A DNA stretch of 64,000 nt, taken from NCBI GenBank assembly GCA_963693085.1, contig OY856412.1, positions 345,584,457-345,648,456 on the forward strand. Direction: 5' to 3'. Shown here piece by piece: positions 1-9,990 of this stretch (the first letter of the stretch is position 1; each line of letters starts with the position of its first letter). The translations under genes were made by a program, and so were the position numbers. Source of the DNA: Alisma plantago-aquatica (taxonomy: Eukaryota > Streptophyta > Magnoliopsida > Alismatales > Alismataceae). Below the pieces are notes generated by a model, which had not been told where the DNA came from, ran no database searches, and was given only the letters and a program-made list of their open reading frames with translations.

Positions 1-678
1 TGAAACATAATCAGCCGAGTAGCATATCTACTTAGGTTGAACCACGACAAACAATGCTTGATATTACATTGTTTATAATGTTTCAGTTAAAATATCTAGA
101 TTGCATGTTCTTCATATCCTACTTAGAAGTAAATGTTGTTTTATCTACTCTTAAACCCACTCTTGCAGGATAAACTACCTTGCTTATGTTGTTTCCCTTT
201 TTCTAGTAAGCTTCTGGCGAAGAGTTATAACTCTGGATGGGACAATTATTTGTAATTGTCTCACCCCGTAGACTTCAACCTTTTAGGTGGTCATCGAGGA
301 CGAAGGAACTAGGCTGCAGGAGAGCAGTACCAGGAGCAGCAGCACCAGGGGCAGCAGTGAGCTTCAGGTGGATACCCTGGTGGTCCTGTCAGTTAGTTAG
401 AAAGTCTTATGTCGTCTTTGTACACTCAGGTCCTAGGAGTATGATGATCTGAGATTTTGAATTTTGGAGTCTTGAGATTTTTGTACATGGTTGTATATCA
501 TCACTCAAGTAGTGTCTTAATAGATATCTAAATTGTTTACCGTACTTTTATGAATGGAGTCTCATGTTTTCAAGATCTTTCCTTGAAAAGTTTTAATTTT
601 TCATGGTTTTTCGCATTTCGCTGTTAATCGAATTGTTTCCGCTAAGTTTATTTTGTGTTTTGGAGATCAGAGCCCACA
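1..678 (+). repeat. 5' LTR of the gypsy element (3'-terminal part only)
   Basis: Positions 9-678 match 11462-12103 in the 3' LTR almost base for base, and both end in CCCACA. The main difference is about 28 bp around 505-535 that is missing from the 3' copy (near 11965). It contains the conserved block GAGTTATAACTC...AATTGTCTCACCCC...TTTTAGGTGG also seen in the LARD-like LTRs. The short reading frame at 237-452 is not a gene. Confidence 0.93.
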
Positions 679-684
679 ATTAAG

Positions 685-696
685 TGGTATCAGAGC
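685..696 (+). other. Primer binding site (initiator-Met tRNA)
   Basis: TGGTATCAGAGC, complementary to the 3' end of plant initiator methionine tRNA, starts six bases after the LTR end. The sequence after it (CTCTAGGTTCGCTGAGTC) is also found, slightly changed, after the PBS of the minus-strand LARD-like element near 16280, linking the two families. Confidence 0.95.
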
Positions 697-809
697 TCTA
701 GGTTCGCTGAGTCTTCAGAGACAAAGGAATTAGGGTGTCAAGTCTATCCTTAGTGTTTGTTCTTATCTAATAGGGTCTTCTGCTCCTCAGGAGAAGAAGA
801 TATATAAGG

Positions 810-1982
810 ATGTCTGAGCCACATGAGTAGTATGAGGGCGAGAGTAGCGTGGTTGCACCACGAGACGGTGCAAGGAGTCCAGAGATGGAGCAACCTGTGA
901 CTGAGCCACCTGTACAGCCACCCCCGTTTGACCCAGATGATATGGCGAACCCGGCTGTTCAATCTTTATTCGGGCAGTTCTTGGCTGCGATGACACGTAT
1001 CACTGACAGGATGCCCATGCATGCACCTAGGGCACCTGTTCAGCATGAGGGACAAAGTGTCAGGAAGACATTCGAGCGGCTTCGTGGAGTCGGAGCGAAC
1101 GAATACTTCAGCACAGATGACCCCGCAGATGCGGATTTGTGGTTGACCGAGTTGGAGAAGGCTTTCAGAATCCTAACCATCCCCGAAGCTGAGAAGGTGA
1201 GACATGCTGTCTATCTTCTCAAAGGAAGTGTTGGCCACTGGTGGAACATGAAAGAGTAGAAGAGGCCTGGAGTAGAGGTTTTGTGGGAAGAATTCCGTCG
1301 GGAGTTTGTTAACCAATACTTCCCAAAGACCTTCCTGGATGAGAAGGTCTCTCAGTTCGAGAGATTGAGACAGGGTATGATGAATGTTAGTGAGTATGAG
1401 GCTAAGTTCATGGAGCTATTGCGGTTCTGTCCATACATGGCTGCCACGGAAGAAGAAAGGATTAGGAGGTTTGAGAAGGGTTTGAATGTTGACTTGTCTA
1501 CTCCCGTGTATGCTCTAGAGAACATGGAGAGGTTCGCTACCTTCGTTGAGTCAGTCCGAAGGATAGAAAGATTGGTAGTCGAGAAGAGGCAAATCCACAA
1601 GGGGTATCTGCAGTTCCAGGCGTCTTCATCTAGAGACTTTAAGAAGCCTAGATCCTCTGCACCTAACCCTCCACCACCCAGACCTAGTTCTCAGACTCAG
1701 TGGTCCCCAAGTAGAGGTAGAGGACAGAGTCTACCACCACAAGAGACTCACAACTCATCATCAGGATCGGTCACAGGACCACCTAGACCACAACAAGATA
1801 GAAGCTGCTACAACTGTGGGAAGGTAGGACATATGATGAAGGACTGTAGGTCTAGGCATGTCAGTGTGACACAGCCACAGAGACAGAGTCAACAGGTATC
1901 ACAGAGAAACCAGTTCTAGGGAGCATCTAGGGGACGTGGACAAGCGTACCAAGCCGGATCGTCAACACCAACTCAACCTTAG
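810..1982 (+). pseudogene. gag: gag, first copy (capsid and zinc knuckle)
   Basis: This is the structural polyprotein that would form the virus-like particle and bind genomic RNA. I place the start at ATG 810 (MSEPHE...), the first ATG in the gag frame after the leader. Seen: a retrotransposon gag core with ADLWLTELEKAF and LKGSVGHWWNM (about 1130-1255), then EEFRREFVNQYFPKTF, a basic proline-rich linker, and a CCHC zinc knuckle CYNCGKVGHMMKDC (about 1806-1847). The frame is open apart from stops at 828 (TAG), 1257 (TAG), 1917 (TAG) and 1980 (TAG). At 1257 and 1980 the second copy still has CAG. The stop just after the knuckle (1917) is shared by both copies. Gag-pol was probably one long reading frame in the ancestor. 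Confidence 0.9.
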
Positions 1983-2950
1983 GCGATAGCGAGGTTCTAT
2001 GCTATGAACCCACCAGATGCAGTGGTCAATCCACTAGTTGTGGCAGGTCAGATGGAACTTTTATATTCTCATATGTCTAAATCATGTGTTGTATCTGTTT
2101 TGATTGACTCGGGTGCTACACACTCCTTTATCACTCGAAGAGTGATTCATAACTGCTTTATGATAGTTAGACATAGGGCTGACAGCTTGTTGCTTGAGAC
2201 TCTGTTGAGTGGGTCTGCTGTGTTGCGGGAGGTATGCTCTCCCTACACCCTTTTCTTTTCTAATCATCGCATTCAAGTGGACCTTATACCACTTGATATG
2301 CAAGGATTTGATATAATCCTTGGGATGGATACCTTCGAAAGATATAGAGTTGTCTTGGATTGTGAATCCAAGTAGGTTGTGTTTGCTGATGATAGAAACA
2401 CATCGATCTTTCAGGGAGAGAGAAAGATTCTGCCCTCCTGTCTTGTGTCAGCTTTGGTTGTTGAGAAGTTGATGAGGCAAGTATGTCATGCATTCTTGGC
2501 CCACGTGGTAGATACTACCATGGAGAGCCCCACCCTTACTGAAGTTCCTATTGTCAGGGAATTCGAAGACGTATTTCCTGAAGAACTTCCTGGTGTACCA
2601 CTGCCTCAGGAAATTGATTTTGAAATCAATTTGATCCCAGGTACACAACCCATAGCCCAGACACCGTATACGATGGCGCCTGCTGAGATGGTAGAACTCA
2701 AGAAACAACTTCAAGAGTTGCTTGTGAAGGGTTTCATTCGACCGAGCACTTCACCTTGGGGTGCTCCGGTCTTGTTTGTTAAAAAGAAATATGGGTCAAT
2801 GCGGTTATGCATCGATTACAGACAACTGAATAAAGTAACAATAAAGAATAAGTACCCTCTTTCGAGGATTTATGATCTCTTTGACCAGTTGTGTGGTGCG
2901 TCCATCTTCTCGAAGATATACTTGAGGTCTGGTTATCATCAAGTCCGTAT
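825..2950 (+). repeat. Internal tandem duplication, unit 1 (2,126 bp)
   Basis: Every landmark from early gag to mid RT recurs exactly 2,126 bp downstream: the gag block at 1361, the protease methionine at 2004 and the RT block ending CCGTAT at 2950. There are no indels between units, only scattered substitutions (a few percent by eye). Confidence 0.95.
2004..2950 (+). pseudogene. pol: protease and N-terminal reverse transcriptase, first copy (cut off)
   Basis: This continues the gag frame. The aspartic protease motif VLIDSGATHSF (about 2098-2130) keeps the catalytic D-S-G. A TAG at 2373 replaces the CAG of the second copy. The RT part runs through [29 protein letters not shown] and [10 protein letters not shown], then stops matching RT at 2950, before the catalytic aspartate pair. 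There it runs out of frame into a second gag. The [10 protein letters not shown] aspartate is Y here. This copy cannot give a working RT. Confidence 0.9.
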
Positions 2951-4129
2951 GAGGAGTATGAGGGCGAGAGTAGCGTGGCTGCACCTCGAGACGGTGCAAG
3001 GAGTCCAGAGATGGAGCAGCCCGTGCCTGAGCCACCTGTACAACCACCCCTGTTTGACCCGACTGATATGGCGAACCCGGCTGTTCAAGCTTTGTTCGGG
3101 CAGTTCTAGGCTGTGATGACACGTATCACCGACAGGATGCCCATGCCTGCACCTAGGGCACGTGCTCAGCATGAGGGACAAAGTTTCAGGAAGACGTTCG
3201 AGCGACTTTGCAGAGTCAGAGCGACTGAATACATCGGCACAGCTGACCCCGAAGATGCGGATTTGTGGTTGACCGAGTTGGAGAAGGCTTTCAAAATCCT
3301 AACCATCCCCGAAGTTGAGAAGGTGAGACATGCTGTATATCTTCTCAAAGGAAGTGTTGGCCACTGGTGGAACATGGAAGAGCAGAAGAGGCCTGGAGTA
3401 GAGGTTTTGTGGGAAGAATTCCGTTGGGAGTTTGTTAATTAATACTGCCCAAAGACCTTCCTGGATGAGAAGATCTCTCAGTTTGAGAGATTGAGACAAG
3501 GTATGATGAACGTTAGCGAGTACAAGGCTATGTTCATGGAGCTACTGCGGTTCTGTCTGCACATGGCTGCCACGGAAGAAGAAAGGATCAGGAGGTTTGA
3601 GAAGGGTTTGAGTGCCGCCTTGTCTTCTCCCGTGTCCGCTCTAGAGAACCGAGAGAGATTCTCTATCTTAGTTGAGTCTGTCCGAAGGATCGAAAGATCG
3701 GTAGTCGAGAAGAGGCAAACCCACAAGAGGTATCCGCAGTTCCAGGCATCTTCATCTAGAGACTTTAAGAAGCCTAGATCCTCTGCACCTAACCGTCCAC
3801 CACCCAGACCTAGTTCTCAGACTCAGTGGTCCCCAAGCAGAGGTAGAGGACAGAGTCTACCGCCACAAGAGACTCACAACTCATCATCAGTATCGGTCAC
3901 AGGACCACCTAGACCACAACAAGATAGAAGCTGCTACAACTGTGGGAAGGTAGGACATATGATGAAGGACTGTAGGTCTAGGCATTTCAGTGTGACACAG
4001 CCACAGAGACAGAGTCAACAGGGATCACAGAGAAACCAGTTCTAGGGAGCATCTCGGGGACGTGGACAAGCGTACCAAGTCGGATCGTCAACACCAACTC
4101 AGCCTCAGGCGATAGCGAGGTTCTATGCT
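2951..4129 (+). pseudogene. gag: gag, second copy
   Basis: Same protein as the first copy, without its start codon because the duplication begins five codons into gag. Seen in order: [16 protein letters not shown], the gag core with ADLWLTELEKAF and LKGSVGHWWNM (about 3255-3380), the basic linker, and the CCHC knuckle CYNCGKVGHMMKDC (about 3932-3973). In-frame stops are at 3107 (TAG; copy 1 has TTG), 3440 (TAA; copy 1 has CAA) and 4043 (TAG, shared with copy 1). The frame is continuous with pol at 4130. The two copies carry different private stops, so they have decayed separately since they split. Confidence 0.9.
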
Positions 4130-5076
4130 ATGAACCCACCAGATGCAGTGGTCAATCCACTAGTTGTGGCAGGTCAGATGGAACTTTTATATTCTCATAT
4201 GTCTAAATCATGTGTTGTATCTGTTTTGATTGACCCGGGTGCTACACACTCCTTTATCACTCGAAGAGTGATTCGTAACTGCTTTATGATAGTTAGACAT
4301 AGGGCTGATAGCTTGTTGCTTGAGACTCCGTTAAGTGGGTCTGTTGTGTTGCGGGAGGTATGCTCTCCATACACCCTTTTCTTTTCTGACATTCGCATTC
4401 AAGTGGACCTTATACCACTTGATATGCAAGGATTTGATATGATGCTTGGGATGGATACCTTGGAAAGATATAGAGTTGTCTTGGATTGTGAATGCAAGCA
4501 GGATGTGTTTGTTGATGATAGCAACACATGGATCTTTCAAGGAGAGAGAAAGATTCTGCCCACCTGTCTTGTGTCAGCTTTGGTTGCTGAGAAGTTGATG
4601 AGGCAAGGATGTCATGCATTCTTGGCCCACATGGTAGATACTACCATGGAGAGCCCCACCCATGCTGAAGTTCCTATTGTTAGGGAATTCGAAGACGTAT
4701 TTTCTGAAGAACTTCCTGGTATACCACCGCCTCGGGAAATTGATTTTGAAATCAATTTGATCCCAGGTACACAACCCATAGCCCAGACACTGTATAGGAT
4801 GGCAACTACTGAGATGGCAGAACTCAAGAAACAGCTTCAAGAGTTGCTTGAGAAGGGTTTCATCCGACCGAGCACTTCACCTTGGGGTGCTCCGGTCTTG
4901 TTTGTTAAAAAGAAATATGGGTCAATGCGGTTATGCATCGATTACAGGCAACTTAATAAAGCAACAATAAAGAATAAGTACCCTCTGCTGAGGATTGATG
5001 ATCTCTTTGACCAGTTGCGTGGTGTGTCCGTCTTCTCGAAGATAGACTTGAGGTCTGGTTATCATCAACTTCGTAT
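2951..5076 (+). repeat. Internal tandem duplication, unit 2 (2,126 bp)
   Basis: The second unit starts GAGGAGTATGAGGG (compare GAGTAGTATGAGGG at 825) and ends TTCGTAT at 5076, after which RT continues normally. The join at 2950/2951 carries only one or two bases of possible microhomology (AT before GAG on both sides). Confidence 0.95.
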
Positions 5077-6781
5077 TAAGGAAAGTGACATACCCAAGTC
5101 TGCCTTTAGGACAAGGTATGGTCACTATCAGTTCACGGTTATGTCGTTTGGACTAACTAATGCACCAACTGCATTCATGGAACTCATGAATAGAATCTTC
5201 CGACCCTTTCTCGATCAGTGCATTGTTGTCTTCATAGATGACATTCTGATCTATAGTAGAGATGCTCAACATCATGATCAGCACCTTCGCCAAGCTTTGA
5301 CCTTGCTAAGAGAACATAAGTTATATGCTAAGTTCAACAAGTGTGAGTTTTGGTTGATGGAGGTATCTTTCCTTGGACATGTGATATCTGCCTCGGGAAT
5401 TCGTGTTGACCCCAAAAAGGTAGAATCTGTTCTACAATGGGAACAACCAAAGAAACCGATGGAGGTTCGTAGTTTCTTAGGGTTAGCTGGCTACTATCGG
5501 AGGTTCATTAAGAACTTCAGTTCTATAGCCCTACCCTTAACAAAGTTGACCCGGAAGGATGTTCCCTTTGTTTGGAGTGATAAGTGTCAGCAGTCTTTTC
5601 AACTGTTGAAGGAGAGGTTGACAAGTGCACCTGTACTTGTGCTACCTGAGCAAGGCAAGGGATTTGCAGTTTTCTGTGATGCCTCCAAGAACGGACTCGG
5701 GTGTGTGCTTATGCAGGATAAGCAAGTGATTTCTTTTGCTTCCCGACAGCTTAAGAAACACAAGGAGAATTATCCAACACACGACCTGGAGTTAGCAGCT
5801 ATAGTTCATGCCTTGAAGATCTGGAGACATTATCTCTATGGAGAGACGTTCCAGATTTTCATAGACCACAAGAATCTTAAGTACATTTTCTCGCGGCATG
5901 AACTTAACATGAGGCAACGTCACTGGATGGAGTTAATCAAGGACTACGATTGTTCAATAGATTACCATCCAGGGAAGGCCAATGTAGTTGCGGATGCTCT
6001 AAGTAGGAAGTCAGCAACACCATCCTATGATAGGGCACATCTAAACTCTTTGGTATGCCCTAGGAGAGATATGCTTATCTCTTTAAGACAAGACAATGTA
6101 CAGTTGAAGGTGTCGTGGATTTCGGGGTTGTTGGCTGAGATGCATATCAAACCTACCCTAAGAGAGCAGATTAGAGAGGCACAGCTAGTTGATGTTGCAG
6201 TTCAGCAGATCAGATCGGAGTATGGAGATGAGAGAGATGGTTTCCATGACTCAGATGACCAGGTGGCATGTTATCATGGTAGGATGATAGTACCGGATGT
6301 GGATAACTTGAGGAAGTTAGTCCTGGAGGAAGCTCATTCTTCGATGTATGCCATGCATCCCGGAAGCACCAAGATGTATCGAAACTTAAAAGATATGAAT
6401 TGGTGGTCTGGGATGAAGAAGGATGTTGATGAGTTTGTTCTGAGGTGTCCTGTGTGCCAGCAAGTGAAGGATGAGCACCAGAAGCCTGTAGGAACAATGC
6501 AACCTTTACCAATACCGCAATGGAAGTGGGACCATGTGACCATGGACTTTGTTGTTGGCCTACCTAGGACCAGAAGAGGACATGATTCCATCTGGGTAAT
6601 TGTTGACAGGTTGACAAAGACAACACATTTCTTGCCTGTCAAGACAACCTATTCTACTGAGAAGTTGGCACAGTTGTATGGTCAAGAGATAGTGAGGCTG
6701 TATGGAGTTCCTGTTACCATAGTATCTGACAGAGTTCCCCAGTTTATGAGTCATTTTTGGGACGACTGCATAGAGCTTTAG
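4130..6781 (+). pseudogene. pol: pol: protease, RT, RNase H, integrase core
   Basis: An 883-codon open stretch encodes the enzymes that copy and integrate the element. Aspartic protease is at about residues 30-45, but the catalytic motif reads DPGAT instead of DSGAT (copy 1 keeps DSGAT). RT runs from [13 protein letters not shown] to the active site FIDD (about residues 368-371; gypsy-type F-[VI]-D-D). RNase H shows [13 protein letters not shown] (about 513), the [12 protein letters not shown] glutamate and IFIDHKNL. Integrase has its HHCC zinc finger (H in MHPGSTK, CPVCQQ at about 773) and DD35E residues in MDFVVGLP and IVSD. The frame is lost at about 6757-6765, inside the DD-to-E spacer, so it ends early at 6781. 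Position 4130 is only the first methionine; the frame is continuous with gag. Confidence 0.93.
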
Positions 6782-7581
6782 GCACCCGGTTGAGGTTTAG
6801 TACAGCCTTTCACCCACAGACTGATGGGCAGTCGGAGAGGACTATACATACCTTGGAGCACTTGTTGAGAGCATGTGTTCTCCAGTTTACCGGAAGTTGG
6901 GACCTACACCTAAGCTTGATAGAGTTTGCCTATAACAATAGCTACCATCATAGCATTGACATGACACCTTATGAAGCTTTGTATGGTAGACGTTGTAGAT
7001 CACCAGTGTGTTGGTATGAAACTGGTGAGTATCAGTTGTTAGGCCCTGATCTTGTGAAGCAGACTACAATGAAGGTCAAGGTAATTCAACAACAGATTAA
7101 GACTGCACAGGATAGACAGAAGTCATATTCCAATAAACGTTGTAGACCCTTAGAGTTCTAGGTTGGAGACAGGGTGTATCTCAAAGTATCGCCTTGGAAA
7201 GGAGTCCTGAGGTTTGGAAGGAAAGGGAAGTTAGCTCCTCGGTTTATGGGGCCTTATCCAATCGTTGAACGCATTGGAAAGGTAGCCTATAGACTAGAGT
7301 TTCCCCCAGAGATGCAGAGGTTACACCCCGTGTTTCACATTTCTATGTTGAGTAAATGTCACCCAGATACCGAGTTAGTTGTACAACCTATGGAAGTAGA
7401 ATTGAAAGATGATATAACCTATGAGGAAGGACCAGTGTCGATCCTTGATAATAGAATTAAAAAGCTAAAGAAGAAAGATATAAGCCTTGTGAAAGTCCTC
7501 TAGAATCATCCTGGGGTCGAATAATCCACTTGGGAACTAGAGGAAGAAATGAGGAGGAAATACCCTTCTCTTTTCTCTTAA
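6757..7581 (+). pseudogene. pol: Integrase C-terminal half with chromodomain-like tail
   Basis: Continuation of integrase after the frameshift. It includes FHPQTDGQSERT with the catalytic glutamate (about 6812-6845), the GPY/F-type module (GKLAPRFMGPYPIVERIGKVAYRL in pieces, about 7216-7300) and a C-terminal stretch DITYEEGPVSILDNRIKKL...LVKVL...STWELEEEM that resembles the chromodomain of Tekay-clade chromoviruses. Such domains are thought to steer integration to particular chromatin. Stops at 7159 (TAG) and 7501 (TAG), and a TAA near 7528, interrupt the frame. The natural end is probably TAA at 7579-7581. The chromodomain call comes from overall sequence pattern and its usual position. Confidence 0.87.
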
Positions 7582-7595
7582 TACATCTTATCGAT

Positions 7596-7630
7596 TTCGG
7601 GGACGAAATCCTTGTAAGGGGTGGATGATT
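7596..7630 (+). other. Polypurine tract and conserved GGGGACGAAAT motif
   Basis: TTCGGGGACGAAATCC (7596-7611) is followed by the purine run AAGGGGTGGATGA (7616-7628) right before the LTR start TGTAACATTCC at 7631. This is the plus-strand primer site. The same TTCGGGGACGAAAT motif occurs, reversed, beside both LARD-like LTRs at 13765-13785 and 58730-58745. Confidence 0.88.
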
Positions 7631-8317
7631 TGTAACATTCCTGACCTGGGTTACAAGTTAACCCTAGGAGTTTTGCTTAAATATGTAATTAAATGTTTGT
7701 GATTAACTTCTAGCATGTAATTAAGATCCTGAGGAACATACATTCCCAATTTTGTCCTTTATAAACAATGTTTAAGTAATGTTTTGTTATGCAGGGACCT
7801 ATGTGCAAATTACCCAGTTAGAAGGGTTAACTTGCAATTTTCAGATGTTGAGATGTTCCTATGATGATGATACATCATGTGGATGAATATGATGAGGTAT
7901 GATGGATTCTCCAAGCTTGGGCATCAAAATGCAGCTTGTGGAGCAATCCTTGTGCTTGAAACCCTAATTTTGGTTTAAAGTGCAATTTACCCAAAATGTG
8001 GGGTGCAACTTGTAAAGTAAATCTTCTAGAGTATCTTGTGTGACTCTTGTCATCATTTGGAGTGGAAATGATAAAGAGACCACTTCAATTAATTAATTAG
8101 ATAAGATGGATAACCTTTGTAGTAGAATCGCCAAGTTATAAGTGAAGAAACCCTTATATATGTGTACCTTAGTGATAGGATGACTTTCCTTGCATTTGGA
8201 CCTTTGTTTTAATAAGATTTTCACCTATATAAGGAAGAGGGACGTGCAAGAAAGTAAGGAGGGACCTAGATGAGAAATGCAAAAAACTAGAGGTCCTTAT
8301 GATGAAACTAGCCCAAG

Positions 8318-8327
8318 CTATATAAAC
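8318..8327 (+). promoter_or_regulatory. Candidate TATA box in gypsy LTR
   Basis: CTATATAAAC lies about 690 bp into the LTR, in a context (TATAAACCACCCC) that fits a plant core promoter and a U3/R boundary downstream. The 5' LTR copy is outside the window. The transcription start is not known. Confidence 0.5.
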
Positions 8328-8814
8328 CACCCCCTTTGCAACCAAGTGAACGTACCCCTTCACTCTTTCTTTGCAAACCTTGTTTGGTCCGTCCAAGGCA
8401 GAGCTTGGGAGCTATAGGAGACGACCAACTTGTTCCAACATAAGGGATGCCCTCTTCTAAGCTCGGATTCATGTAGGAAAGTGAATTACAAGGTTGGTTT
8501 TATGGCTATCTCACTACGGTTTCTTGTTCTAGACGATCTTCCTCAACCTTTTCTTGAAGAAAAGTCTTTGGCCGACCAATGGAGCTCAAGGTGCCATTAA
8601 AGACTTGAGAGCTTGAAATCTTGGATCTCTAGGAACGACCATAAGGCGGGTTTTATATCTCTAAACCTTTAGATTTCTTAATGCATATATTTGTTCTTAC
8701 TTCTAGTAGTTAGTCCTTCTCCTTCCCCAACCTTCCTTGCCTTCTTGCAAGCAAAACCATGGAGGAACCAACCCGTCTTGAGGTTGAAGACGTTGGGCGT
8801 GAATACCTAGGCAA

Positions 8815-9990
8815 CTTTACCAAACGACCTTGGACCATTTGGTCCAAACGGTTTGCAAACCGTTTGAAATCAAACAGTCTCACAACCGTTTGATTTCATG
8901 AGGTCTTGCAAGACCGTTTGGAATCAAACGGTCTCAAGACCATTTGGTAGGGTTGACCAAGGGAAGACCGTTTGGAGGTCTGCTGTACACATGTTGAATT
9001 AAACACCTACAAATAATTGAAACCTAATTGCAAACCAATCACAAGTTGAAGGCACCTCAACCCTCTAAACCCTAATCGGTTGAAATTACTATTTTCAATG
9101 ACCAATTTTGGTGAACTTTGGGTTGAAGGGCCCATACGGTCTCAAGACAGTTTGGGGGTTCACTCAAACGGTCTCAAGACCGTTTGGTGACAACCCAAGA
9201 CCGTTTGGAGGTCTAGGGTTAAGGTAATTTGATCAATTGAGGGTCCAATCACAGTAGGTTGATGAATTGAATAAAAGTGCTGATTTTAGACCTAATTAGG
9301 GTTCAACCCGCATCAACTTGACCTAGATTTTGGTGGAACTTTGGGCAAACGGTCTCAAGACCGTTTGGAGAGTGTCCAAACGGTCTCAAGACTGTTTGGG
9401 CCAAGTTTGGGTCTAATTCAATGCCAATTGATAGGTTCAACTTCAATTAGACCCATGATTATCAATATTGATGGTTAATTACTGATAAACCCTAATTCAA
9501 CCGGCTTCAACCCCAATTGGTAAGCAATTGAGGGTCAATTGAATGCCCAATTAGTAAAGGATAACCCTAATTAACTCAATTGACAAGTAGTTAGTAAGGA
9601 TGTGGCCAATTGGAGGCTTCAACATGGAAAACCCTAATCGATTTCAACCTTGGATACAATTTTGAGGTCCATGCAGTTTTGAGCCCATTTGGACCAAACG
9701 ATATCAAGACCTTTTGGGGCCAAACGCTCTCAAGACCATTTGGGGACAAACGGTCTCAAGGCCGTTTGGGCTCAAACGATCTCAAGGTTGTTTGGATCCA
9801 ATCGATCTCAAGGTCGTTTCATTTCAAACGGTTTCAAAGTCAACACATCCAAACGGTCAACACATCCATGTGGTTTTGGTGACCATGCAGTCTTAGAGGT
9901 CAAAGTGCCCAAACGGTCAACACCCCCAAATGGTCTCAAGACCATTTGGAGGTTGAGGGGTGAAACCGTTTGGGGACTTTTAGGGCTGTT
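8815..9990. repeat. Cluster of AAACGGT palindromes in gypsy LTR
   Basis: Roughly two dozen half sites of CAAACGGTC and its complement GACCGTTTG occur here, often paired as CAAACGGTC-TCAA-GACCGTTTG so that each pair can form a nine-base-pair hairpin with a four-base loop. Between them the sequence is ordinary AT-rich LTR. Open frames across 9610-10015 in all three forward frames arise from these repeats. Confidence 0.9.

Noticed and set aside
237..452. 71-codon frame in gypsy 5' LTR
   Set aside because: Covers the conserved LTR-end block; not kept open in relatives by eye.
685..696. tRNA gene at TGGTATCAGAGC sites
   Set aside because: Only the 3'-end complement of initiator tRNA is present; no cloverleaf follows.
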